Assembly (NCBI GenBank): GCA_021464415.1
Contig: CM038467.1
Coordinates: 35,557,226 to 35,621,225, forward strand
Origin: Lonicera japonica
Lineage: Eukaryota; Streptophyta; Magnoliopsida; Dipsacales; Caprifoliaceae
Length of the DNA stretch: 64,000 bases
Direction of reading: 5' to 3'
How positions within the stretch are numbered: position 1 is the stretch's first letter; each line of letters starts with the position of its first letter. Positions 45,269 through 56,329 of this stretch are shown here, piece by piece. The notes beneath the pieces are model-generated. The model made no database searches, was not told the DNA's origin, and saw nothing but the letters and a program-made list of their open reading frames with translations. The translations under genes and the position numbers were made by a program.

Positions 45269-47330
45269 TTTTTATGGGTTATTCATCCTCTCAGAAAGGG
45301 TATAGGTGTTATCATCCTCACACTCGAAAATTATACATGACAATGGATGTTGTCTTTCATGAAGAAGATATGTATTTTCATCAGGCTAAACTTTAAGGAG
45401 ATAATCAGAGAAAATTTCAAGCTTTTGATTTTGTTAGTGGGGATGAGGATACGATAATTCAACTCGAGGTATCCCCATAGTCGACTTCACAACTACCAAA
45501 TCCAGCAAGTTCACCGCTAAATTCACCAAGTTCACTACTGAATTCACCATAGTCTTCAAGTTTGCCATCGCCTAATACAAATAACCAATTGTCTCCTTCA
45601 GACACATCTGAATATCAAGTTCCTCCAACTGATACTCAGGTATTTTCTCATGAACCTCCCAAAAAACAACTCCTTAATCAAATCAATCGAAGTGTGCCTA
45701 AACAAACATATGAACCTGATCTTGCTAGTAAGGCCAAATATCCCATGAGAAACTACATGTCTTACAATAAGTTGTCAGAATCGAATAAGTCATTTATAAA
45801 TTAATTATCTTCTGTATCTATTCCTAACAATGTGCAGGAAGCCTTAGGTAATCCAAAATGAAAAGCAGCAATGGACGAGGAAATAAAATCCTTAAAGAAT
45901 AATGGCACATGGGACATAGTTGAATTGCCAATAGGAAAAAAGCGTGTTGGTTGCAAATGGGTGTACACAGTGAAACATAAGATAGACGAGACCATCAAAA
46001 GATTCAAAGCAAGACTTGTAGCGAAAGGTTACACCCAAACACATAAGGTCAATTATTTAGAAACATTTGCACTAGTGGCAAAAATTAACACTGTTCGTGT
46101 TTTGCTCTTTTTAGCGGCAAATTTGGATTGGCCATTGCAACAATTTGATGTGAAGAATGCATTCCTGCATGGGGATTTAGAAGAGGATGTATACATAGAG
46201 TTCCCACCATGTTATAATGTTCCTGTAGAGCACAGAAACAAGGTATGCAAATTAATAAAGTCTTTGTATGGTTTAAAACAGTCTCCGAGAGCTTGGTTTG
46301 GGAGATTTACCAGATCAATGAGGAAGTTCGGTTACAAACAGAGCAATTCTGATTATACATTATTCTTAAAAAGGTGCCATGGGAAAATCACAGCACTAAT
46401 TGTCTATGTTGATGACATGGTTATCACCGGGATGACCTACATGAACAAGAAACACTAAAGAAATATCTATCTCGAGAGTTCGAGATGAACAATCTTGGCG
46501 AGCTAAAGTATTTTTTAGGGACTTAGGTGTCCAGATCTTCAAAATGGCATATTTCTCTCCCATAGAAAGTATGCATTGGATCTACTAAGTGAAACTGAAA
46601 TGTCTGCCTATCAACCGTCAAATACTCCCATGGAAGAATGATTGAAATTGGAAATTGAAGCTGATCAAGTGCCTGTTAATAAAGGGCATAATCAGAGATT
46701 AATAGGGAGGTTAATGTACTTAGCACATACCAGGCCCGATATTTCTTATGCATTGAGTACAGTTAGTCAATTCATGCATAGTCCTAGAGAGAAGCATATG
46801 CAGGCTGTGATGAAGATTCTTAATTATCTGAAGGCAACTCCTGGAAAAGGGATTTTGTTTACAAAGAACAGTGATTTCTTGAAAGTTGAAGGGTACACTG
46901 ATGCTGATTGGGCCAAAAATGTTGGTGACAGACGGTCTACATCAGGATATTTCACATTCGTTGGTGAGAATCTCGTCACCTGGCGAAGCAAGAAATAAAA
47001 TGTCTTCTCTCGTTCAAGCGCTGAAGCGGAATATCAAGGAATAGCAGTGGGTGTTCAAGAATTATTATGGTTGAAGTTGCTATTGACTAATATAGGTTAT
47101 CCACCGAACGAACCTATGGTATTATATTGTGACACTAAGGAAGCATGCAATATTGGTCACAATCTAGTTCAACATGATAGAACAAAGCATGTGAAAGTTG
47201 ATAGGTTCTTCATTAAAGAAAAATTGTAGGAGAACATAATTACAGTGCCCAATAAACGCTCGGAAGAACAGCTGGCCGATGTACTCACTAAAGCTGTTTT
47301 CAACAAGATATCTATGCACCAATTTGAGGG
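45269..47330 (+). pseudogene. pol: copia pol remnant: integrase end, RT, RNase H
   Basis: From 45269 the end of integrase reads GYSSSQKGYRCYHP with several stops. After a Pro/Ser-rich linker, RT occupies 45871-46458 (WVYTVKHKIDE, FDVKNAFLHGDLEEDVY, SLYGLKQSPRAW, and YVDD in VYVDDMVITG). A frameshift near 46445 and stops follow. RNase H is in pieces at 46642-46998 (RLMYLAHTRPDISYA, GYTDADWA) and 47047-47229, with a TAA replacing the Gln of the usual KKQN motif. It is a dead Ty1/copia polyprotein whose gag and protease are absent. Confidence 0.88.
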
Positions 47331-47334
47331 GGAG

Positions 47335-47470
47335 TGTTAGAATATATGATTTAGTTTCCTTAGGCTAATAGGTTTTCTTATTATGTTTGGTTTCTTATCT
47401 ATCCCTATAAATAGGAGCTCTTCTTATATCAAAGTTAAGTAATATAATTAATTATCTCTTATTCTCAAGA
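47335..47470 (+). repeat. Short 3' LTR (136 bp) of the copia remnant
   Basis: It begins TGTTAG right after the polypurine run and has its own 'ctataaata' TATA-like word near 47404. It ends 'ctcaaga' at the target duplication. Confidence 0.65.
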
Positions 47471-47475
47471 GTTTA

Positions 47476-48775
47476 AGGGCTAAATTGGCACAAATCCAAT
47501 AGTTTAGGCGCTTTTGGGGTTATTTACTCTTAAAGCTCGTTTGGTTCGAGTTTTAAATCATTCATGGAATGCTATATTCCACATAAAGATTCCCTTATTT
47601 AGCTCGAGTTTTGGTTTAGGAATGCATCATTTTAGGAATGGAGTATTCCTTCAAAGCTCTCCCTCTTAAATGAATGGGAATAAAGGATTACTCTACGTAT
47701 TATCTTTTAGATTTTCTTTTAAAATTACCTCTCAATACCAAAATATCTCTTCTAAGTATCAAGACAACTTTTTTTTTCATTTATATTATTTAAAAAAGAA
47801 AAAAAATTGTTATTAAACTTTTTCTTTTTTATTATTAAATATATACGACGACTTTTCACAGGTCCTTATAAGAAAACCAAATTTTACCTTTGTATAGGAC
47901 ATGCCTTTTAATTTTATAAAATTAAGAATATTTTGGTAATTCACATGTGTTTCACTCCTATTCTCATTTGAACCAAATATAGAGATGTAATTTAACGTTA
48001 CAGGAAAGAAGAATTATTGTTCGAACCAAACATTGGCTTTCGATGCCAGGAGAAAAGCTTTCCAAAAATCTAGGAGTTCCAGAATATGCTCAAACTTGTA
48101 TTTTTTTAGTTCCCTTGAGCCCATTAGTTGCACAACAAAAAACTTCCAATAGTTCCTTGGAAAATTTGTAAGGTTTTCATATATTTTAGTAATTACTAAG
48201 CAGAAGCCAAATATTTTATAGATGGAAAAAAATAAGCATCCAACAAATCAAAATCGTCACTGCTGTCGAATCTACTTTCATTGGAACCGCTCGTAGAAGA
48301 GTTGGAATTTTACGTGTGTGTGTATATAATTACTAAGGGTAGCACTATTGGCAAAACAATTTTCACTAATGTACTTTTAAAGTCTAATGTACAACCATGC
48401 AATACATTATTTTTTGTCACTAGTAGTCAAAACTGCTCTGAGAATAGTTTTACTCAATTATTAATGATGGCCTATTTTCTTGGTCCAGAATTTCCGTTTA
48501 TCATGCTAGGATTACGTATAGTTTATGACTTTAGTGTTCACTGAGGTGAAATGTGCATCGCATGCTGCTTTTTATTGAAATTATTTGAACTATTGCAGCC
48601 AAAAAGAGGTACAATTCCGGGGTCCATTTTCTTTGCTTGAACTTGAATACTCTAAAAATTTAAACGAGGTTTTTTTTTACCACTTGAATTTATCACTTGC
48701 TCGCAAAATTTTTAAGTTTTTAACTCTCGTACTATTCAAAACAGCTTGCCTACTAAATTTATGGACCGATGGGCA
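47476..48775. repeat. Duplicated block B, part 2
   Basis: This continues the match to blocks A and C: 'ctaaattggcacaaat', the 'aaaaaacttccaatagttcc' stretch, and 'ggaaccgctcgtagaagag'. It contains no convincing gene. Confidence 0.65.
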
Positions 48776-50600
48776 AAGTTGTTACAGTCCGTGATGGTGG
48801 CCATTATTACTTCCAGCAAGCCGGAAAGTGATGGGTATTTGTCGGAGTTATCGTAGTTTTGGTTATCTTTGAGAGCCAAGAGTGTATTACCGAGCTTTTG
48901 GAGATGTGTACGTATGGATTGCCATTTCTGGGGTAAGATACCATAGTAATTTCACTTCGATTGGTGTACAATACACATTCCATAATCCCCCATAAGAAAT
49001 GTGTGCCAAGAGGAATGTGTGCTAGAAACCAATCGAGTTGGTTCGCTAAGCTAACGAACCAAGATTGAGCCATCTATAAAGGTTAGTTCATTAAACGAGT
49101 TGTACTTAAGTCTAATTTTGGTTGTTAAAGTAATACCCAAATATAAAATGACCCTGAATTTTACTAAAATAAAGGATATAATATTTTTTTAGTTGGAAAA
49201 AAATTGGAAGACAAAAAATATACTAAATTGATCAAGAAATAACACCACATTTTCTAAGAGATCTACTACATATAAATGCGGCTTTACAACGTCTTCCTTT
49301 TGCTTCACCACGTCAACTTCATATATCATTAATTGCTCAACAAAAAAATTCCAAAAGTTCCTTATAAAAAATCTCTCACCCCAAAAATTCCATTGATAAT
49401 CAAGTAGGGACAGTTGAATGTTACATAGTTGTAAGCCTCTGGCCATTTTTCTTAGTCTAGATTTTCCATTTGATAATGATAAGGTTTCACATGTAAATGC
49501 ATTACTTGTGTTTCTCACAGTGAATGTACCCTTAAAAATGAGGCTCACATACTTGTTGCCATCTAAATTTGAATGGGGTAAAATGGGCTTATTTGATTTG
49601 ATTTAAATAATATAAAGGCTTAATCGACCCATTGAGTAGTTTAAGGGCTAAATTGGCACAAATTCAATAGTTTAGGCACTTTTGGGGTTATTTACTCTTA
49701 AAGCAGCTGAACTCAAACAAGACTGTTATCAATGCATTAGAAGCTTGGTTTTTCACAGGAATAGAAATTTTACATGAACCAGTAAAACGAAACTTATTAA
49801 TTAAAGAGTTCCAAAATATGTTCAAACTTGTGTTTTTCAGGTCCCTTGAGCCCATTAGTTGCCGGACAAAAAACTTCCAATAGTTCCTTGGAAAAATTGT
49901 AAGGTTTTCATATATTTTATTAATTATGAAGCACAAGCCAAATTTTTTATAGATGGAAAAAAAATAAGCATCTAACAGTTCAAAACCGTCGCTGCTGTCG
50001 GATCTACTTTCACTGGACCCGCTCGTAGAAGAGTTGGAAAGTTACGTGTATATATATAATTATTAAGGATAGCACTGTTGGCAAAACAATTTTCGCTAAT
50101 GTACTTAAAGAATGATGTACAACCATGCAATGCATTATTTTTTGTCACTAGTGAAAACTACTTCTAGAATAGTTTTACTCAATTATTAACTATGCCCTCT
50201 TTTCTTAGTCTAAGTTTTCTGTTTGTCATGGTAAGATTACATACAATTTATAACTTTTGTGTTGACTGAGGTGAGATGTGCATCGCATGTTGCTTTTTAC
50301 CATTTTCTTTATTTTGCTTGAACTTGAATTACTACTCTAAAACATTAAACGAGAATTGTTTTTGTCGCAAAAGTTTAAGTTTGTAACTTTTGTATAATTC
50401 AAAACAGCTTGCCTACTAATTAATTTTATGACAAATTAGGTCTCCAGAGCTCCAGCATTGAGTTGTAGTGGTGGAGAAAGTGGTTGGTGATACCTTGCGA
50501 CTTTTAAACCCATTGAATCCAATGAGAATTGGGATTGGAAAGCTCTCATTGCTCTGGATCCAAAACTGGACGTATTTTTGCTATCCAAATAGTGAAATTC
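48776..50600. repeat. Duplicated block C with an armadillo gene fragment
   Basis: The block opens with a copy of the N-terminal ARM-pseudogene region (48776-49073, minus strand, including MVSYPRNGNPYVH). It then runs through the same markers as blocks A and B to the closing 'gagttgtagtggtgg' block. The ARM fragment is cut at its 3' side, where block B ends. The tail of the block (51040-51165) matches the first 125 bases of the window. Confidence 0.7.
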
Positions 50601-51486
50601 ATAAACCATACTCTAATTCTAATTTGATGGAATTAAGGTTGCCAAACCAAACCTCAATGTCACAGTCTAGAATTGTCATAAAAAAGATTTCTACCAAATT
50701 ATCTTTTAACGTGGTCATATAAATGATGTGGTGACAAACTAATTTTTTGTTTACAAATATTTGTCACTATTTAAATATAAGAATTATTTCAAACGCAGTA
50801 TTTGGCAAAACTCTTTTCTTTACTATTCATTCGATTTGCCTTCTAATTTGAAATTAACTTTTTCATTTATTCAAACCATATCTTAGCCAAATTCTCTTGC
50901 CAGAGTTATTATTTAGGCTCATTGAACATTTGACCCACGGATCTACAGCCAGACCTCTTTATTCCCCTACTGAGGTTGGTTCAAATGTTCAATGAGCCTC
51001 AATGCGAATTCAACCTATTAATTAGATCAATCGTGGCATCGAAACTTGCAACATAATTGACCTATTAGTGTAAAAGGAAAAATAAAGAGTTTGAATACAT
51101 CAATTTGTGCAGGAACCGAAATGGTTGGTTAAGGTAGTTGTGTTTGGATGCACCCTTTTGTTTAGGGGGGCTGATAAATGCACTCCCATTTTTTGTCACA
51201 AACACCCTCTAGAATTTTTATTAATATTAAACTAAAGTTTATTCCTACCACCCTCTTATTTTTATATAATATAAATATTTACAATTAGCTAATAATGTAA
51301 TTAACTTAAAAAAAAAACACCCACCACCCATCACAACTCCCACTCCCGAGTAAGCACGTGTTTCTGTCAGAGGTTCCATCTCCACCCACCAAAAATCTCA
51401 TTTTGCAGAAGAAATCAAATAGTAACAATATTGGTTTGAGTGATTAAGCATAAAAAATCATGGTTAATGAGTTTAATAATATATAA
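50601..51486. other. Intergenic DNA between block C and the MULE-OTU gene
   Basis: About 125 bp at 51040-51165 are nearly identical to positions 1-125. The rest is AT-rich and could hold the promoter of the next gene. No gene is seen. Confidence 0.45.
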
Positions 51487-54400
51487 ATGGAAGTGTTGAA
51501 GAAGCTCAAAGATGGTGGTGAAGTAGAAGAGAAAGATAAATATGGTGTTATATTTGGTGACCTAAATGATAAAGATAGATCAGAAGAGGTATATTTGTTT
51601 CAGTGTTACCTTATATTTGTGCATTTTAATTTTTCATTTGATGAATGTTGTAAAATCATAATGAAAAAGTTTGTCCAAAAAAAACAGAGGTAAAACAGAG
51701 CTAGGGGTTTTAAACCCATCAGTTGCTCTCCCCACATTAGGCGAGTGATATGCACATCACTCACCCCACATTGGCTGAGTGGTGTAACAGAGCTCTGTAT
51801 TGGTATTTTCTGGATAATTTCTTACTTATATAATTAAAATATTACAGGACCCAAATTGCCTTGATTCTTCTATTTGGAACGATATTTCTCTTCTTGAAGA
51901 AATTGATTTGACCGCAATTAAATTGGAAGCAACTAGTAAAGTTCCTTATCCCGATGTCGATGAAGAAGCCATGAAAATAGAGCCTCATTCTCAAATCCAA
52001 ATGAAATGTGATGACCTTAATTTGGACGGCGAGGAAGGAAAGAATGTAATTGATGGAGAGCCTAATAATCCGAGTTGTGCCGACCAATCATTTAATGTTA
52101 GTGTGTCTAATAGTTTTAACATCTTAGATTCTATGGAGAATGACTATAACCCAACAAAATCTATTGACGTGGCTCATGTGTTTATAACAGAAAAAGTAAG
52201 TATAATGAGTACTTAACTAACAACTTTACTGTACTTATTTTCCTATAAAATATAAAAATCACTAATTTATTCAATTTTGGTTTCCATAGATATTTGAATC
52301 TCGCCATGCTCTAGTAGATTGGTGTCAAAGTAAAGGAAAGGTGATCAACACTATAATCGTGACCCAAAAGTCAGACCACGGTACTAGTAAAAGGAGGCCA
52401 AGGCTATATTTGGGTTGTGAAAGAGGAGGCAAATATCGTAATAACCGCAAAGAGGGAAAAAAAACATGAACCGAAGAGAGATAGTGCTACAAGAAAATGT
52501 AATTGCCCATTTTTAATTCGTGGTTTGAATCTTGGTGGAGATCGATGGAAGGTACATGTGAAATGTGGAGTTCATAATCATGAGTTACCAAAAACTCTAG
52601 TGGGGCATCCATATGCGGGAAGATTGAACAAACACGAAAAGAAAATTCTGAGTGAAATGACAATTACTGGAGTAAAACCAAAAGAGGTTCTTTGTGGAAT
52701 CAAAGGTCGTGATGAGACGAATGCTTCCACGATAAGGACTATTTACAATGCGAAGGCGAAGATGAGATTGCATGCTATGGAGGGAAGGAGTGCCATTCAA
52801 CAATTGATGAAAATTCTAGTGGATAATCATTATGTTTATTGGCACAGATGTGATGAAACTACTGAAGAGGTTTTGGACCTCTTTTGGGCTGAACCCAATT
52901 GTATTTTGTTGGCGAAGCAATTTTTCTCTGTGATTATAATTGATTGTACTTATAAAACAAACAAGTACAAGATGCCCTTATTTGCTATGGTGGGACTTAC
53001 ATCGACAAACAGAACGTTCTCTATTGCCCACTGTTTTATGTATAAGGAGAAGGAGGAGAATTATCATTGGGCTCTTCTAATGTTAAAAAGGTTGTTCGAG
53101 CCCCATGAACTTCCAAGCGTCTTTGTAACGGATAAGGAGTCCGCTTGTATTAGTGCCATCGGTAATGTTTTCCCGGATGCCCGTCGCATGTTGTGCTCAT
53201 TCCATATTTCAAAAAATGTAGAACAAAGATGTAAACCTTTATTTCAATCGGGTGCTGTTTGGAATTCATTCATTCACGGTTGGAGTAGTATTATGATGAC
53301 ATCATCGAAAGAAGACTTCTTTCTAAGGTGGGAAGAATTCAAGAAAGACTGGAAGGAGATTCCAAAGGCCATAGAGTACTTGTCGGACAATTGGTTTCAA
53401 CAAAGAGAGTTGTTCGTGTTAACGTGGACGAATGAGATAAAACATCGTGGAAATAGGACGACGAATAGAGTCGAAGGTTCGCACGGCAAGTTGAAAAGGC
53501 ACCTTGAGTCGGGTGAGGGAACTTTCTCAATTGTTTTTGCGGAGATGGCCAATATGTTGTGTTTACAAATTAATGAAGTTAAAGCCGTTTTCGAGAGAAG
53601 CCTTGGTGCGATAAAAGAAAGACACCGCAGTTTTTTATTGAAACAACTTAGGGGAAATATATCACTTTTTGCTTTAGACTTGATAAAGGATGAGGATGTC
53701 AGATCGAATGATATTGGTATAGATCCATCGTCGTGCGATCACGTGCTTCGTACGGTTTATGGTTTACCATGTGCACACGAGTTGGTGTTATATCGTCGTG
53801 CAAATCGGCCCATACCATTGGATGCGGTTGATGATCATTGGCAAAGGTTGACAATCGTACCAAAAAAAGAGGATGGATCTGTTGAAGAAGATCTTTTTAA
53901 AACGGCCGAGATTTATTTGTTGAAGAAGTTGTATGATCAATCGACGCCGGACGAGAAGAAGGCAATTTTGATAAAATTAAAGCTCCTCGCTATGCCATAT
54001 TTAACGTCACTCAAAGAGCCAACCCCCGTCATTCCAAAGGGTAGACCACAAGGGAGTAAGAGAAAATTGTCCCGAAAGGAAATAAAACATGAATCATCAA
54101 CAAAACGGAATCCATCAGGGTTTGAGTATGCGAAGACCAAAGAAGAGGCACGATTAGTCGTTACACAATCATCCCAAACTAATAAATTGAGGCAAGTTGT
54201 TATAAAGGAGAAGAAAGAAGGGAAGGCCGATTTTAGCCAAAGTTTTTTCGAACGTTATCTCCAATTCATCCCCAAAATCATGAATCCATTTATCGCAGAT
54301 ATAGAAAATGTTAAAGGTGATGGTCATTGTGGTTTTCGAGCCATTAGTGAACACATGGGATGGTCGGAGGATGAAAAGGGTTTGTTGCTAGTAAGAAAGG

Positions 54401-54828
54401 ACTTGATTGCGGACCTAGAAAGGTACAAGCATATGTATGACAGCGTGTGGGGAGATTGGTTTTACAATGATAATCGATATATACTAGAATTTTTTGAACC
54501 CATATGCAAAGATGACAAGCACTGGATGGTGATGCCCGATATGGGTTTCCTTACTGCGTCGGCTTATAATTGTGTCGTCGTGATGTTTTCAGCAATATAA
54601 AGTCTGACCTTTTTTCCGCACGATGAGGGCCCGCGGGAGGGAAGCGACATTCGTGTCCTAGCAATAGCACTCGTACATGGAAATCATTTTGTTAAAGTTC
54701 AGTTGAAGGATGATTCACCGATCCCACCTGTTGCGAGCATGTGGAATAGGCTTCGAACAGAAGAGGCGGCCGCTTGGGAAGAAACTTTTGCTAATAGACT
54801 AATATTGTATAAAGAAATGGGTAATTAG
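51487..54828 (+). pseudogene. MULE/FAR1-type transposase with a C-terminal OTU domain
   Basis: Three exons are visible: 51487-51588, 51848-52195 and 52290-54828, all with GT..AG introns that keep the frame. The third exon has a FAR1-like zinc cluster (CNCPF, CGVHNHEL), then the MULE DDE core: first Asp in IIDCTYKTNKYKM, second in VFVTDKESACI with the CSFH pair, and Glu in NRVEGSHGK. A SWIM-type end (CDHVLRTVYGLPCAH) and a basic linker follow. From about 54295 an OTU cysteine-protease domain begins (VKGDGHCGFRAIS) and its late His lies in HGNHFVKVQL. An extra A in the run 52457-52464 shifts the frame and a TAA at 54598-54600 cuts the OTU domain; reading continues to 54828. It is a relic of a protein combining DNA transposition and deubiquitinase-type folds. 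No terminal inverted repeats were found. Confidence 0.8.
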
Positions 54829-55965
54829 GGGTACATGCAAAAGATTGTCCAATCATAAAAAAAGGATTATGATTGGACAATCTTTTGTTAATGTGTATAT
54901 CACATGTAATTTTTTGTCAATCTTAACCCTCATGTAATTCAAATGACGAAGCAAATATCGTAAGTTTTTTTTGTAAATCTCTAACTCGTGTGCAATTATT
55001 GTGATGAGGTCTCACCGATGTAATTTTTTCTAAGGATGCAACAATCATGTAAGTTTTTGGGAAACTAATGAACAAATTGGTCACCGTATCGAGGTCGGAA
55101 GTCCATACAAGTTCCACCAGGCTGTGTAGAGGTTATCAAGCTCGAAAAACATTAAAGTTTAGTTCCATATCGTCTGCAATAGGTATAAAGGTCGGACGTC
55201 ATTAAAATCCATGTGTTGTTAAAGTACCATATGGTGTGCAAAGGTCAGATGTTATTAAGGTTCCATGTGAAATTATTGTGATATCTCCTACGCATTTTTT
55301 TATGAGAAAATGGTGTTCCAAGATCGAAAGTTAGTCAATGATTGGGGTATCAAGCTCGGCACACAATCACGATGTCAAATTGGGTGTGGTGTGGGTAAGA
55401 TGCTCGGAAGTCATAAAAGTTTTGTGAACAGTGCATCGATATAACAAATTGATTTCCAAATAGTTAAAACTAAGTTCGGAATGAGGTTTGATAAGTAATT
55501 GTATCCCGTTTAGTCTAAACATAGATCGAAAATTTATATCCACTGAATTTGCTGACAACAAAGCTCGGAAGGAACTTTTAATCGGTAGATCGCTAGTAAG
55601 AGGAATTTTAATTTTTTTTTTAATTTATACTTTTTAATGGGAAAATGGTGTGAGAAGCTCAGACAAGCTTAAAGTTCCACACGGACATTGTTTGGGGGTA
55701 TCAAGCTCGAAAATCATTAGAGTTTTGAGTTCAATACTGTCAATATTGAGTTTGTAACCAGCTCAAGACTCATTAAAGTTCCCCAAGTTCCAAGTATCAA
55801 GCTCGTGTGAGCTGACGTCGAAATTTTATTTCCTTTGTGACTGTCATCGGAATGTAATTTCCCTCGGTAGCAAAGGAATTAAATTTTTAAGGCTCCATCA
55901 CACGGGACTTCACGTCGGCATGCTAATTGAGGTCGGACTGATATAATTGTATGCGGGCCTTGTCG
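54829..55965. other. Spacer upstream of tandem unit 1, AGCTCGG-rich
   Basis: This spacer resembles the one at about 59690-60190 (shared 'gggaaactaa.gaacaaattg' block). It repeats phrases of the type 'gctcggaagt.a..aaagttcc'. There is no gene. An inverted pair 'agattgtccaatcat' / 'atgattggacaatct' lies at 54841-54890. Confidence 0.5.
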
Positions 55966-56329
55966 CCACGTGGCGACACGCGGCTGGCCTGTACTGGGAA
56001 AAGCTGTCGACAGCATTGAAATGACCCATATTAAATGCAATTTCATCATTAGGCACGATTATAGAGGGAAAGCACGCCGTGTTGGAAAAAAACTGTCCAC
56101 CTTACCCACTTCTCATTTTTCAAAATCACAAACTCTTCCTCTGCAATTTTCTTCCCTCCTTTCTCTGTACGAGCGACGAACTAAACATCCGTTCTGAAAT
56201 TGCGATTTTCTTTATTCGAAGTTTTTCTCTCACTGTAAGTCTTCCCTATCCCTCACTCTAGTATCGTCGTTCACTCTAGTATCGTCGTTTACATTTTTTT
56301 TTCAGAGGGTTAGGGTTTAGATAGACTAG
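55966..56329 (+). promoter_or_regulatory. Conserved leader of tandem unit 1
   Basis: From 'cggctggcctgtactggg' to the ATG at 56330 this is nearly identical to 60230-60570. It contains a likely 5' UTR intron: donor 'gtaagtcttcc' near 56233 and acceptor 'tttttttttcag' near 56304, both conserved in unit 2. The conservation suggests promoter and leader function. Confidence 0.5.

Larger units (their letters stand above)
45114..47470 (+). mobile_element. Copia remnant in block B, TSD GTTTA, mismatched ends
   Basis: Comparison with block C shows an insertion here flanked by GTTTA (45109-45113 and 47471-47475). The left end TGTTAAGACTACAAATCCCA is LTR-like, but it is not the same sequence as the right LTR (TGTTAGAATATATG, 47335-47470). 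Between them is a 5'-truncated copia pol starting near the end of integrase. A polypurine run (ttgagggggag) precedes the right LTR. Confidence 0.7.

Noticed and set aside
51487..54828. Calling the MULE-OTU locus an intact host FAR1 gene
   Set aside because: The frame needs a one-base correction at 52457-52464 and reads through a TAA at 54598; the OTU fusion fits a transposon relic better.
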